A DNA stretch of 64,000 nt from Pseudomonas arsenicoxydans (GTDB taxonomy: Bacteria; Pseudomonadota; Gammaproteobacteria; Pseudomonadales; Pseudomonadaceae), in the NCBI RefSeq assembly GCF_900103875.1, contig NZ_LT629705.1, positions 2,117,001-2,181,000 of the forward strand. Direction: 5' to 3'. Position numbers and translations under genes: made by a program. Within the stretch, counting starts at the first letter, position 1. Each line of letters opens with the position of its first letter. Below, piece by piece: positions 9,448 through 16,835 of the stretch. The notes below the pieces were generated by a model, which worked only from the letters and a program-made list of their open reading frames with translations, was not told the origin of the DNA and did not search any database.

Positions 9448-11301
9448 TCAATCCCCCAACGCCTCCCCCTCACGCCGAGGATCGGCCCCGCCCGCCAGCG
9501 AAGCCTTCCCCTGCGCATCCTTGACCCGAACAATCGCCTGGGTGCCGCTGGTCATGTCGATCTCGCTCACGCTGTGCCCTTTGTCCTTCAGGGCCTGAAT
9601 CAAGCCGCCGCTGAATTGCCCCTCTTCCAGCTCCGTCGGGCCGTTGCGGCTGCCGAAGTTGGGCAGGTTGATCGCCGCTTGCGGGTCGAGGTTCCAGTCG
9701 AGCAGGCCAATGGCCGATTTGGCCACGTATTCGATGATCTGCGAGCCGCCAGGGGAGCCGAGTGTGGCGAGGAATTCGCCGCTCTGGCGGTCGAAGATCA
9801 GCGTGGGTGCCATCGATGAGCGCGGGCGTTTGCCAGGCTCGACGCGGTTGGCGACTTTCTGGCCGTTCTCTTCGGGGATGAACGAGAAGTCGGTCATCTG
9901 GTTGTTGAGCATGAAGCCCTGAACCATCAGGTGCGAACCGAACGCGGACTCCACGGTGGTGGTCATGGACACCGCACCGCCTTCGTCATCGACGGCCACC
10001 ACTTGCGAGGTGGAGATGCGCAGTGGCGAGCGGTCCGGCGCGTAGGCGACCTGAATGCCCGGTGGCGTGCCGGGTTTGGCCGTGCCCATGCTGCGATCGC
10101 CGATCAGGGCCGCGCGGCTGGCCAGGTAGGTCGGGTCGACCAGGCCTTTGACGGGAACCGGTACAAAGTCGCTGTCGGCCACATAGAGCGCGCGGTCGGC
10201 GTAGGCCAGACGTTCGGCTTCGGAGATCAGGTGCACGGCTTCGGGGGCAGGTTCGATGCCCGCAGGCCGGTTGCTCTTGAGCGGTTTGAGCGGCGCGAGG
10301 GCGAATTTTTGGTCGCGGGTTTCCAGCGCCTGGAGCGTGCCGAGGATCTGCGCCACGGCAATGCCGCCCGACGACGGTGGAGGCATGCCGCAAACCTGCC
10401 AGCGTTTGTAATCGGTACACAGCGGCGCGCGCTCCTTGGCCTTGTAGCCTTGGAGATCGTTCAGCGACAGGCTGCCGGGGTTGGCATGGCCTTGAACCTT
10501 GGCGACCATCTCTTGGGCGACCGATCCTTTATAGAACGCATCCGGCCCCTCTTCGGCGATGCGTTTCAACACTGCGGCCAATGCCGGGTTTTTCAGTGGC
10601 GTGCCGACGGCTTTCGGGCTGCCGTCGGCATTCATGAAGTACGCCATCATGTCTGGTGAACGTCGTATCGACGAGTCTGAGGCTATCAGCTGATGCAGGC
10701 GCGGCGAGATGGCGAAGCCTTGCTCCGCCAGTTGGATGGCCGGCTCGAACAGTTTTGCCCAGGGCAGGCGTCCGTGTTTCTGATGGGCCAACTCAAGCGC
10801 TCGCAACACACCGGGTGTCCCCACCGAACGGCCACCGATCTGCGCTTGGGGGAATGGCATCGGCGTGCCGTCCGCTTGCAGGAACAGTTTCTCGGTGGCG
10901 CCGGACGGTGCCGTTTCGCGACCGTCGTAGGTGCGCACATTTTTTCCATCCCACAACACAATCAGTGCACCGCCACCGATGCCCGAGGATTGGGGTTCCA
11001 CCAGCGTCAACACCGCTTGCATCGCAATCGCGGCATCGATCGCCGAGCCACCCTGACGCAGCATCGCTCGCCCGGCTTCGGCCGCCAGCGGATTGGCCGC
11101 GGCCGCCATGTGTTTCGAGGCGTGGCGGGTCTGCAGGTCGGTGCGATAACCGGAGGCGACTTCCGGCGCGAGCGGCAAGGTGGAGGTGGAGCTTGAGGTG
11201 GAGGCAACGTTGCACGCGGCAAGCGTCAGTGCGGTGGCAATCAGCGAAAGGGCTGACAGCCGATAGCGGCTCAAGTGAAAGGCTGAGAACACGTTGGGCA
11301 C
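9448..11301 (-). CDS. ggt: Gamma-glutamyltransferase precursor
   Basis: 617 residues. This periplasmic/outer-membrane-associated N-terminal nucleophile hydrolase transfers or hydrolyses the gamma-glutamyl group of glutathione. An N-terminal signal ends in a lipobox-like LTLAAC (about residues 25-30), suggesting a lipoprotein. The large-subunit start (AANPLAAEAGRAMLRQGGSAIDA) and the autocleavage/nucleophile motif (GGAVSMTTTVES, catalytic Thr first of the small subunit) are intact. The small subunit also shows PGKRPRSSMAPT and GSPGGSQI, the gamma-glutamyl-binding segments. Full length for the family. Confidence 0.93.
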   Translation of the reverse strand: MPNVFSAFHLSRYRLSALSLIATALTLAACNVASTSSSTSTLPLAPEVASGYRTDLQTRHASKHMAAAANPLAAEAGRAMLRQGGSAIDAAIAMQAVLTLVEPQSSGIGGGALIVLWDGKNVRTYDGRETAPSGATEKLFLQADGTPMPFPQAQIGGRSVGTPGVLRALELAHQKHGRLPWAKLFEPAIQLAEQGFAISPRLHQLIASDSSIRRSPDMMAYFMNADGSPKAVGTPLKNPALAAVLKRIAEEGPDAFYKGSVAQEMVAKVQGHANPGSLSLNDLQGYKAKERAPLCTDYKRWQVCGMPPPSSGGIAVAQILGTLQALETRDQKFALAPLKPLKSNRPAGIEPAPEAVHLISEAERLAYADRALYVADSDFVPVPVKGLVDPTYLASRAALIGDRSMGTAKPGTPPGIQVAYAPDRSPLRISTSQVVAVDDEGGAVSMTTTVESAFGSHLMVQGFMLNNQMTDFSFIPEENGQKVANRVEPGKRPRSSMAPTLIFDRQSGEFLATLGSPGGSQIIEYVAKSAIGLLDWNLDPQAAINLPNFGSRNGPTELEEGQFSGGLIQALKDKGHSVSEIDMTSGTQAIVRVKDAQGKASLAGGADPRREGEALGD

Positions 11302-11456
11302 TCCGTCCGTGGGAAAAGATCAGGGGACTTTATCGGCCGACAGGGCGAGGTGCAAACCAAGGACTACGGCAGAGACGTTTTTGTCCTTCATGAGTTGACG
11401 GATTTTCTGTAGGGTCGAGGGCAACAGACTGGCCAGAAAATCAACAAGAGGCAGAC

Positions 11457-12566
11457 ATGCAGACTGAGTTTCCCACCCAACCAAGTTACCGCACCCAACG
11501 CGAGCAATTCCTCGCGGCAGCCACCGAGGCCGGGGCGACATTGACCGAATATCCGCATCCGCTGAAAGGGCCCTTTGGCGAGCCGCTGAGCACCGACGTC
11601 GCGGTATTGGGCGATCCCGGTGCCAAGCGACTGCTGATCGCCCTGAGCGGCACCCATGGCGTCGAAGGCTTCTATGGCTCGGGATGTCAGATCAAGTGGA
11701 TGCAGGAGCTGGGCAAGCGTTCACTGCCCGCCGATGTCGCGGTGGTGATGATTCATCTGATCAACCCCTGGGGCACCGCTTGGCTGCGTCGGGTTAACGA
11801 AGACAACATCGACCTCAACCGCAATCACCTGAACTTTACCCGACCATTGCCGGACAATCGGGCTTACGCCGCACTGCATGAAATCTATGCCGTCACTGAG
11901 TTGCGAGGCCCCGAGCGGGAACGCGCCGACGCCTTGCTCGATGAGCAGATTCGCCAACACGGCTGGCCGGCAGTGATGTCGATTGTCGAGGGCGGCCAGC
12001 ACAGTCATCCCGATGGTCTGTTTTATGGCGGGCTGGCGCCGAGCTGGTCGAACCGCACGTTGCACCAAATCATGCAAAAACACATTGCCCATGCCGAGGT
12101 TGCGATGTGTTTCGACTTGCACACTGGTGCTGGTGAGTACGGTCATCCGATGTTGCTGACGATCACCGAGGCCGCTTATCCAGCACTGCCCGATGCGCAG
12201 GCCATTTACGGCCCATGGCTCTACACATTGCTGACCGGCGCCGACACCGTGAGTGAAACCGGTGTGGCGGCAACGGCCACGGGCTACACCTCGCAGGCAT
12301 TGATCGATGCGTTGCCTCGCGTGCGGTTGATGCCCTTTGTGATCGAGTGCGGGACGTATCCCGGGGCGCAAGTTCATCGTCATCTGCGCGACGACCATTG
12401 GCTGCACCTGCACGGTAATCCGGGCGATGCCGTGGGGCGTGAGATCAAACTGAATCTTCTGGAGCAGTTCTATCCAGCCGACAACGATTGGCAGGCGATG
12501 GTCTGGCTGCGCACCTGGCAGATCTGGGAGCGGGCGCTGTCGGCGTTGCCGAAGATTGCCAGCTGA
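11457..12566 (+). CDS. M14-family zinc metallopeptidase (DUF2817)
   Basis: 369 residues resembling the AstE/AspA-like carboxypeptidase branch. The zinc-binding HxxE is at His67/Glu70 (GTHGVEGF) and the third ligand is likely the His of FDLHTGAGEYGH. A Glu in VIECGTYPG near residue 300 is the candidate catalytic base. DLNRNHLNF is the conserved Arg/Asn substrate-carboxylate pocket. No signal peptide is visible, so it probably acts in the cytoplasm. It is the last core gene before the island. Confidence 0.82.
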   Translation: MQTEFPTQPSYRTQREQFLAAATEAGATLTEYPHPLKGPFGEPLSTDVAVLGDPGAKRLLIALSGTHGVEGFYGSGCQIKWMQELGKRSLPADVAVVMIHLINPWGTAWLRRVNEDNIDLNRNHLNFTRPLPDNRAYAALHEIYAVTELRGPERERADALLDEQIRQHGWPAVMSIVEGGQHSHPDGLFYGGLAPSWSNRTLHQIMQKHIAHAEVAMCFDLHTGAGEYGHPMLLTITEAAYPALPDAQAIYGPWLYTLLTGADTVSETGVAATATGYTSQALIDALPRVRLMPFVIECGTYPGAQVHRHLRDDHWLHLHGNPGDAVGREIKLNLLEQFYPADNDWQAMVWLRTWQIWERALSALPKIAS

Positions 12567-12597
12567 TGCAGTGTGCGGGGCACTTTTCTCAAGGCAT

Positions 12598-12631
12598 AAA
12601 AAAACGGCCTACCTTTCGGTAAGCCGTTTTT
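12598..12631 (-). terminator. Stranded terminator of tRNA-Met
   Basis: On the minus strand the stem is aaaaacggcttacc / ggtaggccgttttttt with a GAAA-type loop and a T-run. It lies 2-3 bp outside the distal att repeat. Read through the repeat, the ancestral order would be tRNA-Met CCA end, 3-6 nt, this hairpin. It therefore looks like the tRNA's own terminator, separated by insertion of the 25-kb island. Confidence 0.8.
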
Positions 12632-12632
12632 A

Positions 12633-12662
12633 GTACTTGGTGGCTACACAGTCATTTGAACC
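12633..12662. repeat. Distal att repeat
   Basis: The sequence gtacttggtggctacacag (12633-12651) is identical to 37670-37688. The next 11 bases match at eight positions, ending ttgaacc. It is a partial copy of the tRNA-Met 3' end (acceptor and T-arm), as expected for the junction farthest from the integrase. Confidence 0.9.
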
Positions 12663-12713
12663 AGATTTCTAATATTATGTATTTAATATATTTTTTTATT
12701 CTAAAATCAGTCA

Positions 12714-12733
12714 GGCATACACGCAGGCATACA
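12714..12733 (+). repeat. Integrase arm-type site pair, left
   Basis: Two copies of GGCATACA at 12714-12721 and 12726-12733, start-to-start spacing 12 bp. They are preceded by about 45 bp of very AT-rich DNA that could host IHF. The same octamer with the same 12-bp spacing occurs beside the integrase, which supports a role as Int arm-binding sites. Confidence 0.6.
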
Positions 12734-12861
12734 TGCTGCTGGGATCTGAGCAAACGTTCCCTCATACCTGAGCTCGGGATGATGCCATCTGTCTAAAACA
12801 AGGTGTAGACCTCGGACTGACCCACCAAAAACATACCATTCAGTCTCCCTCAACTGCATTA

Positions 12862-13117
12862 CTAGCCAGATAAGTTGGAGAATCTGGTTTGCGGGTGGCG
12901 TTGCTTTACTGATTTGCTGGTAGCCTGAAAGCAGGATTCGCCGCTGGTTATTTGCCTTTTGCCCGCAGGCATGCCCTCTCCGAGCCCGAACGGCTGACGT
13001 TTATGTATTGCATCGACCGCTTGGATTTTGAATTTTTCGGGATAACGCGGGTGCTTATGGCAGCTCCTAATGGGCCTCATTTAGGGATGGAGGTGTCTAG
13101 AAACTAGGGACGATTCA
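12862..13117 (-). pseudogene. Remnant of an IS3-family (IS51-group-like) element
   Basis: On the minus strand an IS end at 13092-13117 (TGAATCGTCCCTAGTTTCTA then GACACC) resembles the terminal repeat of IS51-group elements. It is followed by an ORF (13080-12862) whose start contains RYPEKFKIQAVDAI, the typical OrfA N-terminus of IS3 transposases. After about 30 codons the sequence no longer looks like OrfA, indicating a frameshift or truncation. The rest of 12663-13132 shows no gene. The remnant marks old IS activity at the island's left edge. Confidence 0.6.
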
Positions 13118-13132
13118 GCAGAATTTTAATGC

Positions 13133-13615
13133 TTACTCAGCGTCTATGAGGTGTCTGATCTGATCGACCACTCTGATCAGCGAAAGCTTGTCCTCTTTTC
13201 GGATAGCTTCAGATAACAAACGATCAGCAACCATCATCGACTGATGGACTTCCTTACGTAGCTCTTCCCCCTGAAGAGTAAGGAACACTAAGGTTTGACG
13301 TCGGTTCGACGGTAGCACTTCTCGTCTGATCAGGCTGCTGCCCTCCATGCGCTTTAGCAGCCCGGACACTGCCGAGATGTCTATTTCAAGCTGATGCGCA
13401 ATATCTCCCACCAGAATGCCCTCGTCCGTCTTGCAGAGCTCTAGAAGGTAACTCTGCTGTGCGGATATACCTTCGGGTAGGTACTTTCTGTAGAACTCAG
13501 AAATGCCTCGCCATCCACGATAGAAGTTGAAGCAAAACAGGTTGCGTAGTACGGGTTCAGCATTGCTGTTACGTGCCACTATTCGTACCTCTGAATGCAG
13601 TGGGCGATCGAGCAA
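13133..13615 (-). CDS. MarR-family transcriptional regulator
   Basis: 160 residues with the MarR winged helix-turn-helix. The recognition region is DIAHQLEIDISAVSGLLKRM (about 75-95), followed by the wing (REVLPSNRRQTLVFLT) carrying the conserved basic/Asp-Arg-like turn. MarR proteins are dimeric repressors released by small aromatic or toxic ligands. It is the last gene of the minus-strand arm of the biosynthetic cluster and the only obvious regulator there. It is the prime candidate to bind the palindromes at 16,710-16,770. Confidence 0.85.
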   Translation of the reverse strand: MLDRPLHSEVRIVARNSNAEPVLRNLFCFNFYRGWRGISEFYRKYLPEGISAQQSYLLELCKTDEGILVGDIAHQLEIDISAVSGLLKRMEGSSLIRREVLPSNRRQTLVFLTLQGEELRKEVHQSMMVADRLLSEAIRKEDKLSLIRVVDQIRHLIDAE

Positions 13616-13713
13616 AACGCGTTCAGGCTGGCCTCATGCCCTGAAAACCATCCTGTAGTTTGTTGTTGCCACGCGTAAAGCAGGGCAGAGTTAAAAACGG
13701 GCTGCCGGTATGA

Positions 13714-14838
13714 TCAAAACGCATAGGATAGCCCAACGGACAGGTACCTTGCTCGGTACATACCGCCGCTGTTGAGCAGCAGACTCAGTTGCTCATCAAT
13801 GCGCCGGCTGCCCTGAACTTTCAGACCCCATAAGCCGCTTTGGCGATCCCTCACGGTGGACACCAGCAGGTTGGTGTCCACGACGTCGTTGGCAATCCAT
13901 CGGATTCCCAGCATCTCGCCGCATGACGCAATGATGCTGTCGCAGCGAGTGTCGGTCAGGTGCTCGTACAGCAGGGATAGGTCACTGGCACCGTTGAAGG
14001 CCGACACCCAGGTATATTCGAAGCCCGAGACACTGGCCCGATCAACCCCGTATTCACTGTCCTGAAGCAACGCTTCAAGCTTCAACAGCCAGGCGCCCAG
14101 GGTGACTTGAGTGTCGACGGCGAGCCTGTCCACCTCAGGGTACGCCGGGTCGAAACTGGAAGGTGAGTGCCCCGCGTAGGGTTCGCGGCTGTGACCCCGA
14201 AAGTAACTGAGGCCAATATCCGCAGGGCCGGCTACCTGAGTGGCGCGCACGGCAAAGTCGGTCTGTCCGGAGCAGCGCAGCGGCGTGAAGAGGTCCTGCT
14301 CATAGGCAGGGTCCTGCGCGCCATGCTCACCGAAGATCAGCGCGTCCGGACGCTCGCGATAGCAGGGTAGGGCATACAACGTCACGTTCTGCCCCAGGCC
14401 GCGATAGCCCACCGAGGCCATAGGTTGTGAGAGGCGAGCGTCGCCATCTGGGTCGAACCTGAGGTCAACCTGATTCACCACGTCGACCAGATGCCGGGAC
14501 TCGGTGACCCCCCAAAACACCCGGCTTAGTCCGACCCCCAGTTGCCAAGGCCCCGGTCGGTAGGACAACGAAAACTCGCGCAGGTCCGCGGCGTCGTATC
14601 GGTCCAGCCCCGCCCACTGTAATTCCACCTCCATGTCCAACGACATCTGCTCGAGCATTGGTTCATGGCGGTCCCACTTGAACTGCAGACCTGCAAAAGA
14701 CGTGCGCGCCGGCTCGTAGCCATTGCCCTGGAATGTCAGCTTGTACTGCTCCTCTGTGCTGCTTGCGCAGGGGCTTAAGGTGATTGTCAGGCAAGCCAGC
14801 AGCAGTCCTCGGCTAAATCGCGACAGTGGATACGCCAT
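13714..14838 (-). CDS. Outer-membrane beta-barrel protein (DUF1302-like)
   Basis: 374 residues. A Sec signal peptide ends near residue 27 (LSPCASS|TEE). It is followed by alternating amphipathic strands and a C-terminal Phe (GLSYAF), the signature recognised by the BAM machinery. Similar barrels are found next to RND/MMPL exporters with a LolA-like partner, the same set that occurs here across the divergent promoter. It overlaps the end of the P450 gene by 26 bp, so the two are translationally linked. Likely role: outer-membrane exit for the cluster's product. The DUF1302 label is by resemblance only. Confidence 0.7.
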   Translation of the reverse strand: MAYPLSRFSRGLLLACLTITLSPCASSTEEQYKLTFQGNGYEPARTSFAGLQFKWDRHEPMLEQMSLDMEVELQWAGLDRYDAADLREFSLSYRPGPWQLGVGLSRVFWGVTESRHLVDVVNQVDLRFDPDGDARLSQPMASVGYRGLGQNVTLYALPCYRERPDALIFGEHGAQDPAYEQDLFTPLRCSGQTDFAVRATQVAGPADIGLSYFRGHSREPYAGHSPSSFDPAYPEVDRLAVDTQVTLGAWLLKLEALLQDSEYGVDRASVSGFEYTWVSAFNGASDLSLLYEHLTDTRCDSIIASCGEMLGIRWIANDVVDTNLLVSTVRDRQSGLWGLKVQGSRRIDEQLSLLLNSGGMYRARYLSVGLSYAF

Positions 14839-16174
14839 GAGCTACGCGCCTGGTCAGAGAAGTCTTCAGGCCATTGCGAGTCCGTAGAACGAATGCCGGT
14901 TCAATTTCAGGCAAGTGTTCCGGGCGCACATTGAGTTCGTAGTTAGTCAGCACCTGCCGGAGCAGCGCCTTCAATTGCAAGTGTGCCAAGCCGATGCCAA
15001 TGCACTTCATCCGTCCGCCGCCAAAGGGAAAGAAGGCGTACTTGGGACGGCTGGGCGCCGTCGCCGCAAAATGCTCGGGATGGTATTCCAGAGGCCGATC
15101 CCAGAAGGATGGGTCACGGTGAGTCACCCAAGGACTCATGATGATGTTGGTGCCTCCCGGCACCCGTTGGCCACCGAGTACGCATGGTTTGGCGGCTTTG
15201 CGATCGATTAGCCACAGCGGCGGCGACAGGCGCATGGATTCGTTAAAGCATTGTTCCAGCACGGGCGTGTCTTTCAGGTCGAGCCGGCTGCTGGTGGCGA
15301 CTGAATTCAGTTCATCGCGTACCGCCTGCTGCCAGCTCGGGTATTTGGCCAGATCGCCCAAGGTCCACATCATGGCTGAGGCGACGGTGTCGAAGCCGGC
15401 CAGGAACACGCCCATGATTTCCCGCAGGATGTGCTGATCATCGAGGGCCTGGCCTTGTTCATCGCGGTAATCGATCAAGTCGCCAAGGAAACCGCCAGCG
15501 GCTGCGTCGGTACTGCTGCGATGCTGGGCAATGATTTCCAGCAGGACCGTGGCGATCTGCCCGGCGGCGGTGTGCAGCCGGCGGTTGTTCGGCGTCGGCA
15601 ACCAATCGGGAAGCGGAACCGGCGAGGACAGACGGATGTTCATATAGCGCAGGCTCAGGGTCCAGCCGTGCGAGATGCGCGCAATAGCCTGGGCACCGAT
15701 GCGGTGTCCGAAGAGAAACTGGGTCAGCACGTCCATGGCGTACTCGACCATTTCGTGTTGCAGGTCGATGTCGCCGTTGTGGTCCACGCGATTGGACCAG
15801 TCGGCCACGCGTTCGTGAGCCAGGGCGTCGACATTCAGCGCGAGCTCACGCAGGCGCGGCAGGGCAAACGACGGGATGACCGCCTTGCGCTGCTCCTTCC
15901 ACTTCTGGCCGTCGGCGATGATCATGCTGCCACCCGCCAGGGGGTCGAAGGCCGCGGCGATATCGCTGCGACCGAAGTTTTCGCCCTGGAAAATGGTATC
16001 GAGATCGGCCGGGTCGAAGGCCAGGCAGAAGGAAGCCCCAAAACCGACGGGCAATCGTACGAGGGTACCGTAGCGCTGCCGACACTCGTTCAAGAGTGAC
16101 AGCGGTTCGTTACGAAACCGCTCAGAACAGCCGAAAAGCATATGCCCGCGAGGGCCTGGCGCAAAAGCGTTCAT
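14813..16174 (-). CDS. Cytochrome P450
   Basis: 453 residues from the ATG at 16174; an in-frame extension to 16234 overlaps the upstream gene's stop region. All P450 marks are present: I-helix oxygen-binding AGFDT (259-263), K-helix ESMR (312-315), PERF-like segment (EYHPEHF) and haem loop FPFGGGRMKC with the thiolate ligand Cys391. It looks like a soluble bacterial P450 needing ferredoxin partners, none of which is encoded here. In this cluster it probably hydroxylates or otherwise oxidises the small-molecule product. It overlaps the beta-barrel gene downstream. Confidence 0.92.
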   Translation of the reverse strand: MNAFAPGPRGHMLFGCSERFRNEPLSLLNECRQRYGTLVRLPVGFGASFCLAFDPADLDTIFQGENFGRSDIAAAFDPLAGGSMIIADGQKWKEQRKAVIPSFALPRLRELALNVDALAHERVADWSNRVDHNGDIDLQHEMVEYAMDVLTQFLFGHRIGAQAIARISHGWTLSLRYMNIRLSSPVPLPDWLPTPNNRRLHTAAGQIATVLLEIIAQHRSSTDAAAGGFLGDLIDYRDEQGQALDDQHILREIMGVFLAGFDTVASAMMWTLGDLAKYPSWQQAVRDELNSVATSSRLDLKDTPVLEQCFNESMRLSPPLWLIDRKAAKPCVLGGQRVPGGTNIIMSPWVTHRDPSFWDRPLEYHPEHFAATAPSRPKYAFFPFGGGRMKCIGIGLAHLQLKALLRQVLTNYELNVRPEHLPEIEPAFVLRTRNGLKTSLTRRVAHGVSTVAI

Positions 16175-16196
16175 CCTATCGTCCTTGATTGCAGCT

Positions 16197-16694
16197 TTAG
16201 GCGGCTTGGATCGGTGCCATGGCGAAGGCGCCACCGAATACCGCGCTGGAAGCCGCAGTCCGATTGCGGTAGTCGGGGTCTTGCATCAGTTGTCCCATGG
16301 CGTCCGCCGACGGGAATTCGATGATCTCGAAGCCGTCGAAGGACCACTGCTCACCACGCTCTGTGACAGCGCTGATCACCACGCGCCCACCGTGTCGGGT
16401 TAGGGCTGGTTCGCGGTCGGCGACATACTTGGCCAGGGCATCGGCGTTGTCTGAGACATTAGGTGCCTGGAACTGAAAGGCCACCAGCATGGTGGGGCCC
16501 TGGACTTCGGCCCAGCGCGCGAGATCCTGTTTGACGCCTGTCACGTGAACCCCCGGCTGCCCGTCCGCCGCAGGGGAAAGTTGCAGGCGACGCACTTCCA
16601 GTTCCCCAAACATCGGTTGGGAAACCCGACCGTCCAGCACCACAGACGATGCCGCGGTGGGCTGATTTGCTTCGCTGATTACGTTCAGCTTCAT
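16197..16694 (-). CDS. DUF1330-like dimeric alpha/beta-barrel protein
   Basis: 165 residues. The C-terminal part (about 75-160) has the DUF1330 pattern: ALAKYVADREPALTRHGGR, FDGFEIIEFPSADAM and DPDYRNRTAASSAV. This ferredoxin-like fold is shared by small-molecule isomerases, EthD-type proteins and antibiotic-biosynthesis monooxygenases. The N-terminal 70 residues may form a second, degenerate barrel. It is the first gene of the minus arm, 22 bp upstream of the P450, so a role in product tailoring or stabilisation is likely but not shown. Good ribosome site (aaggagcaag). Confidence 0.7.
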   Translation of the reverse strand: MKLNVISEANQPTAASSVVLDGRVSQPMFGELEVRRLQLSPAADGQPGVHVTGVKQDLARWAEVQGPTMLVAFQFQAPNVSDNADALAKYVADREPALTRHGGRVVISAVTERGEQWSFDGFEIIEFPSADAMGQLMQDPDYRNRTAASSAVFGGAFAMAPIQAA

Positions 16695-16835
16695 GTCTTG
16701 CTCCTTTATATGACGTCATATTTGATGTAAAAAAACTACAAGCTAAATGTTTGCGCGTCAACTGTTGACGTAAAAGATGTTGTTCTATAGCTTGCGCACC
16801 GTCGATCACATGGCCCTTTTGGAACGGATGTCAAA
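16695..16835. promoter_or_regulatory. Bidirectional promoter region with two palindromic operators
   Basis: The 141-bp space between divergent arms holds two perfect inverted repeats. ATGACGTCAT is at 16710-16719 and CGTCAAC-T-GTTGACG is at 16756-16770. Both contain TGACG half-sites, consistent with one dimeric regulator binding both. The first sits close to the start of the minus arm, the second nearer the RND gene. The intervening DNA is AT-rich (tttgatgtaaaaaaac). The cluster's MarR protein is the likely ligand-responsive binder (inference). Confidence 0.6.

Noticed and set aside
9195..9533. 112-codon minus-strand frame overlapping the ggt end
   Set aside because: Arg/Gly-rich shadow crossing the ggt terminator.
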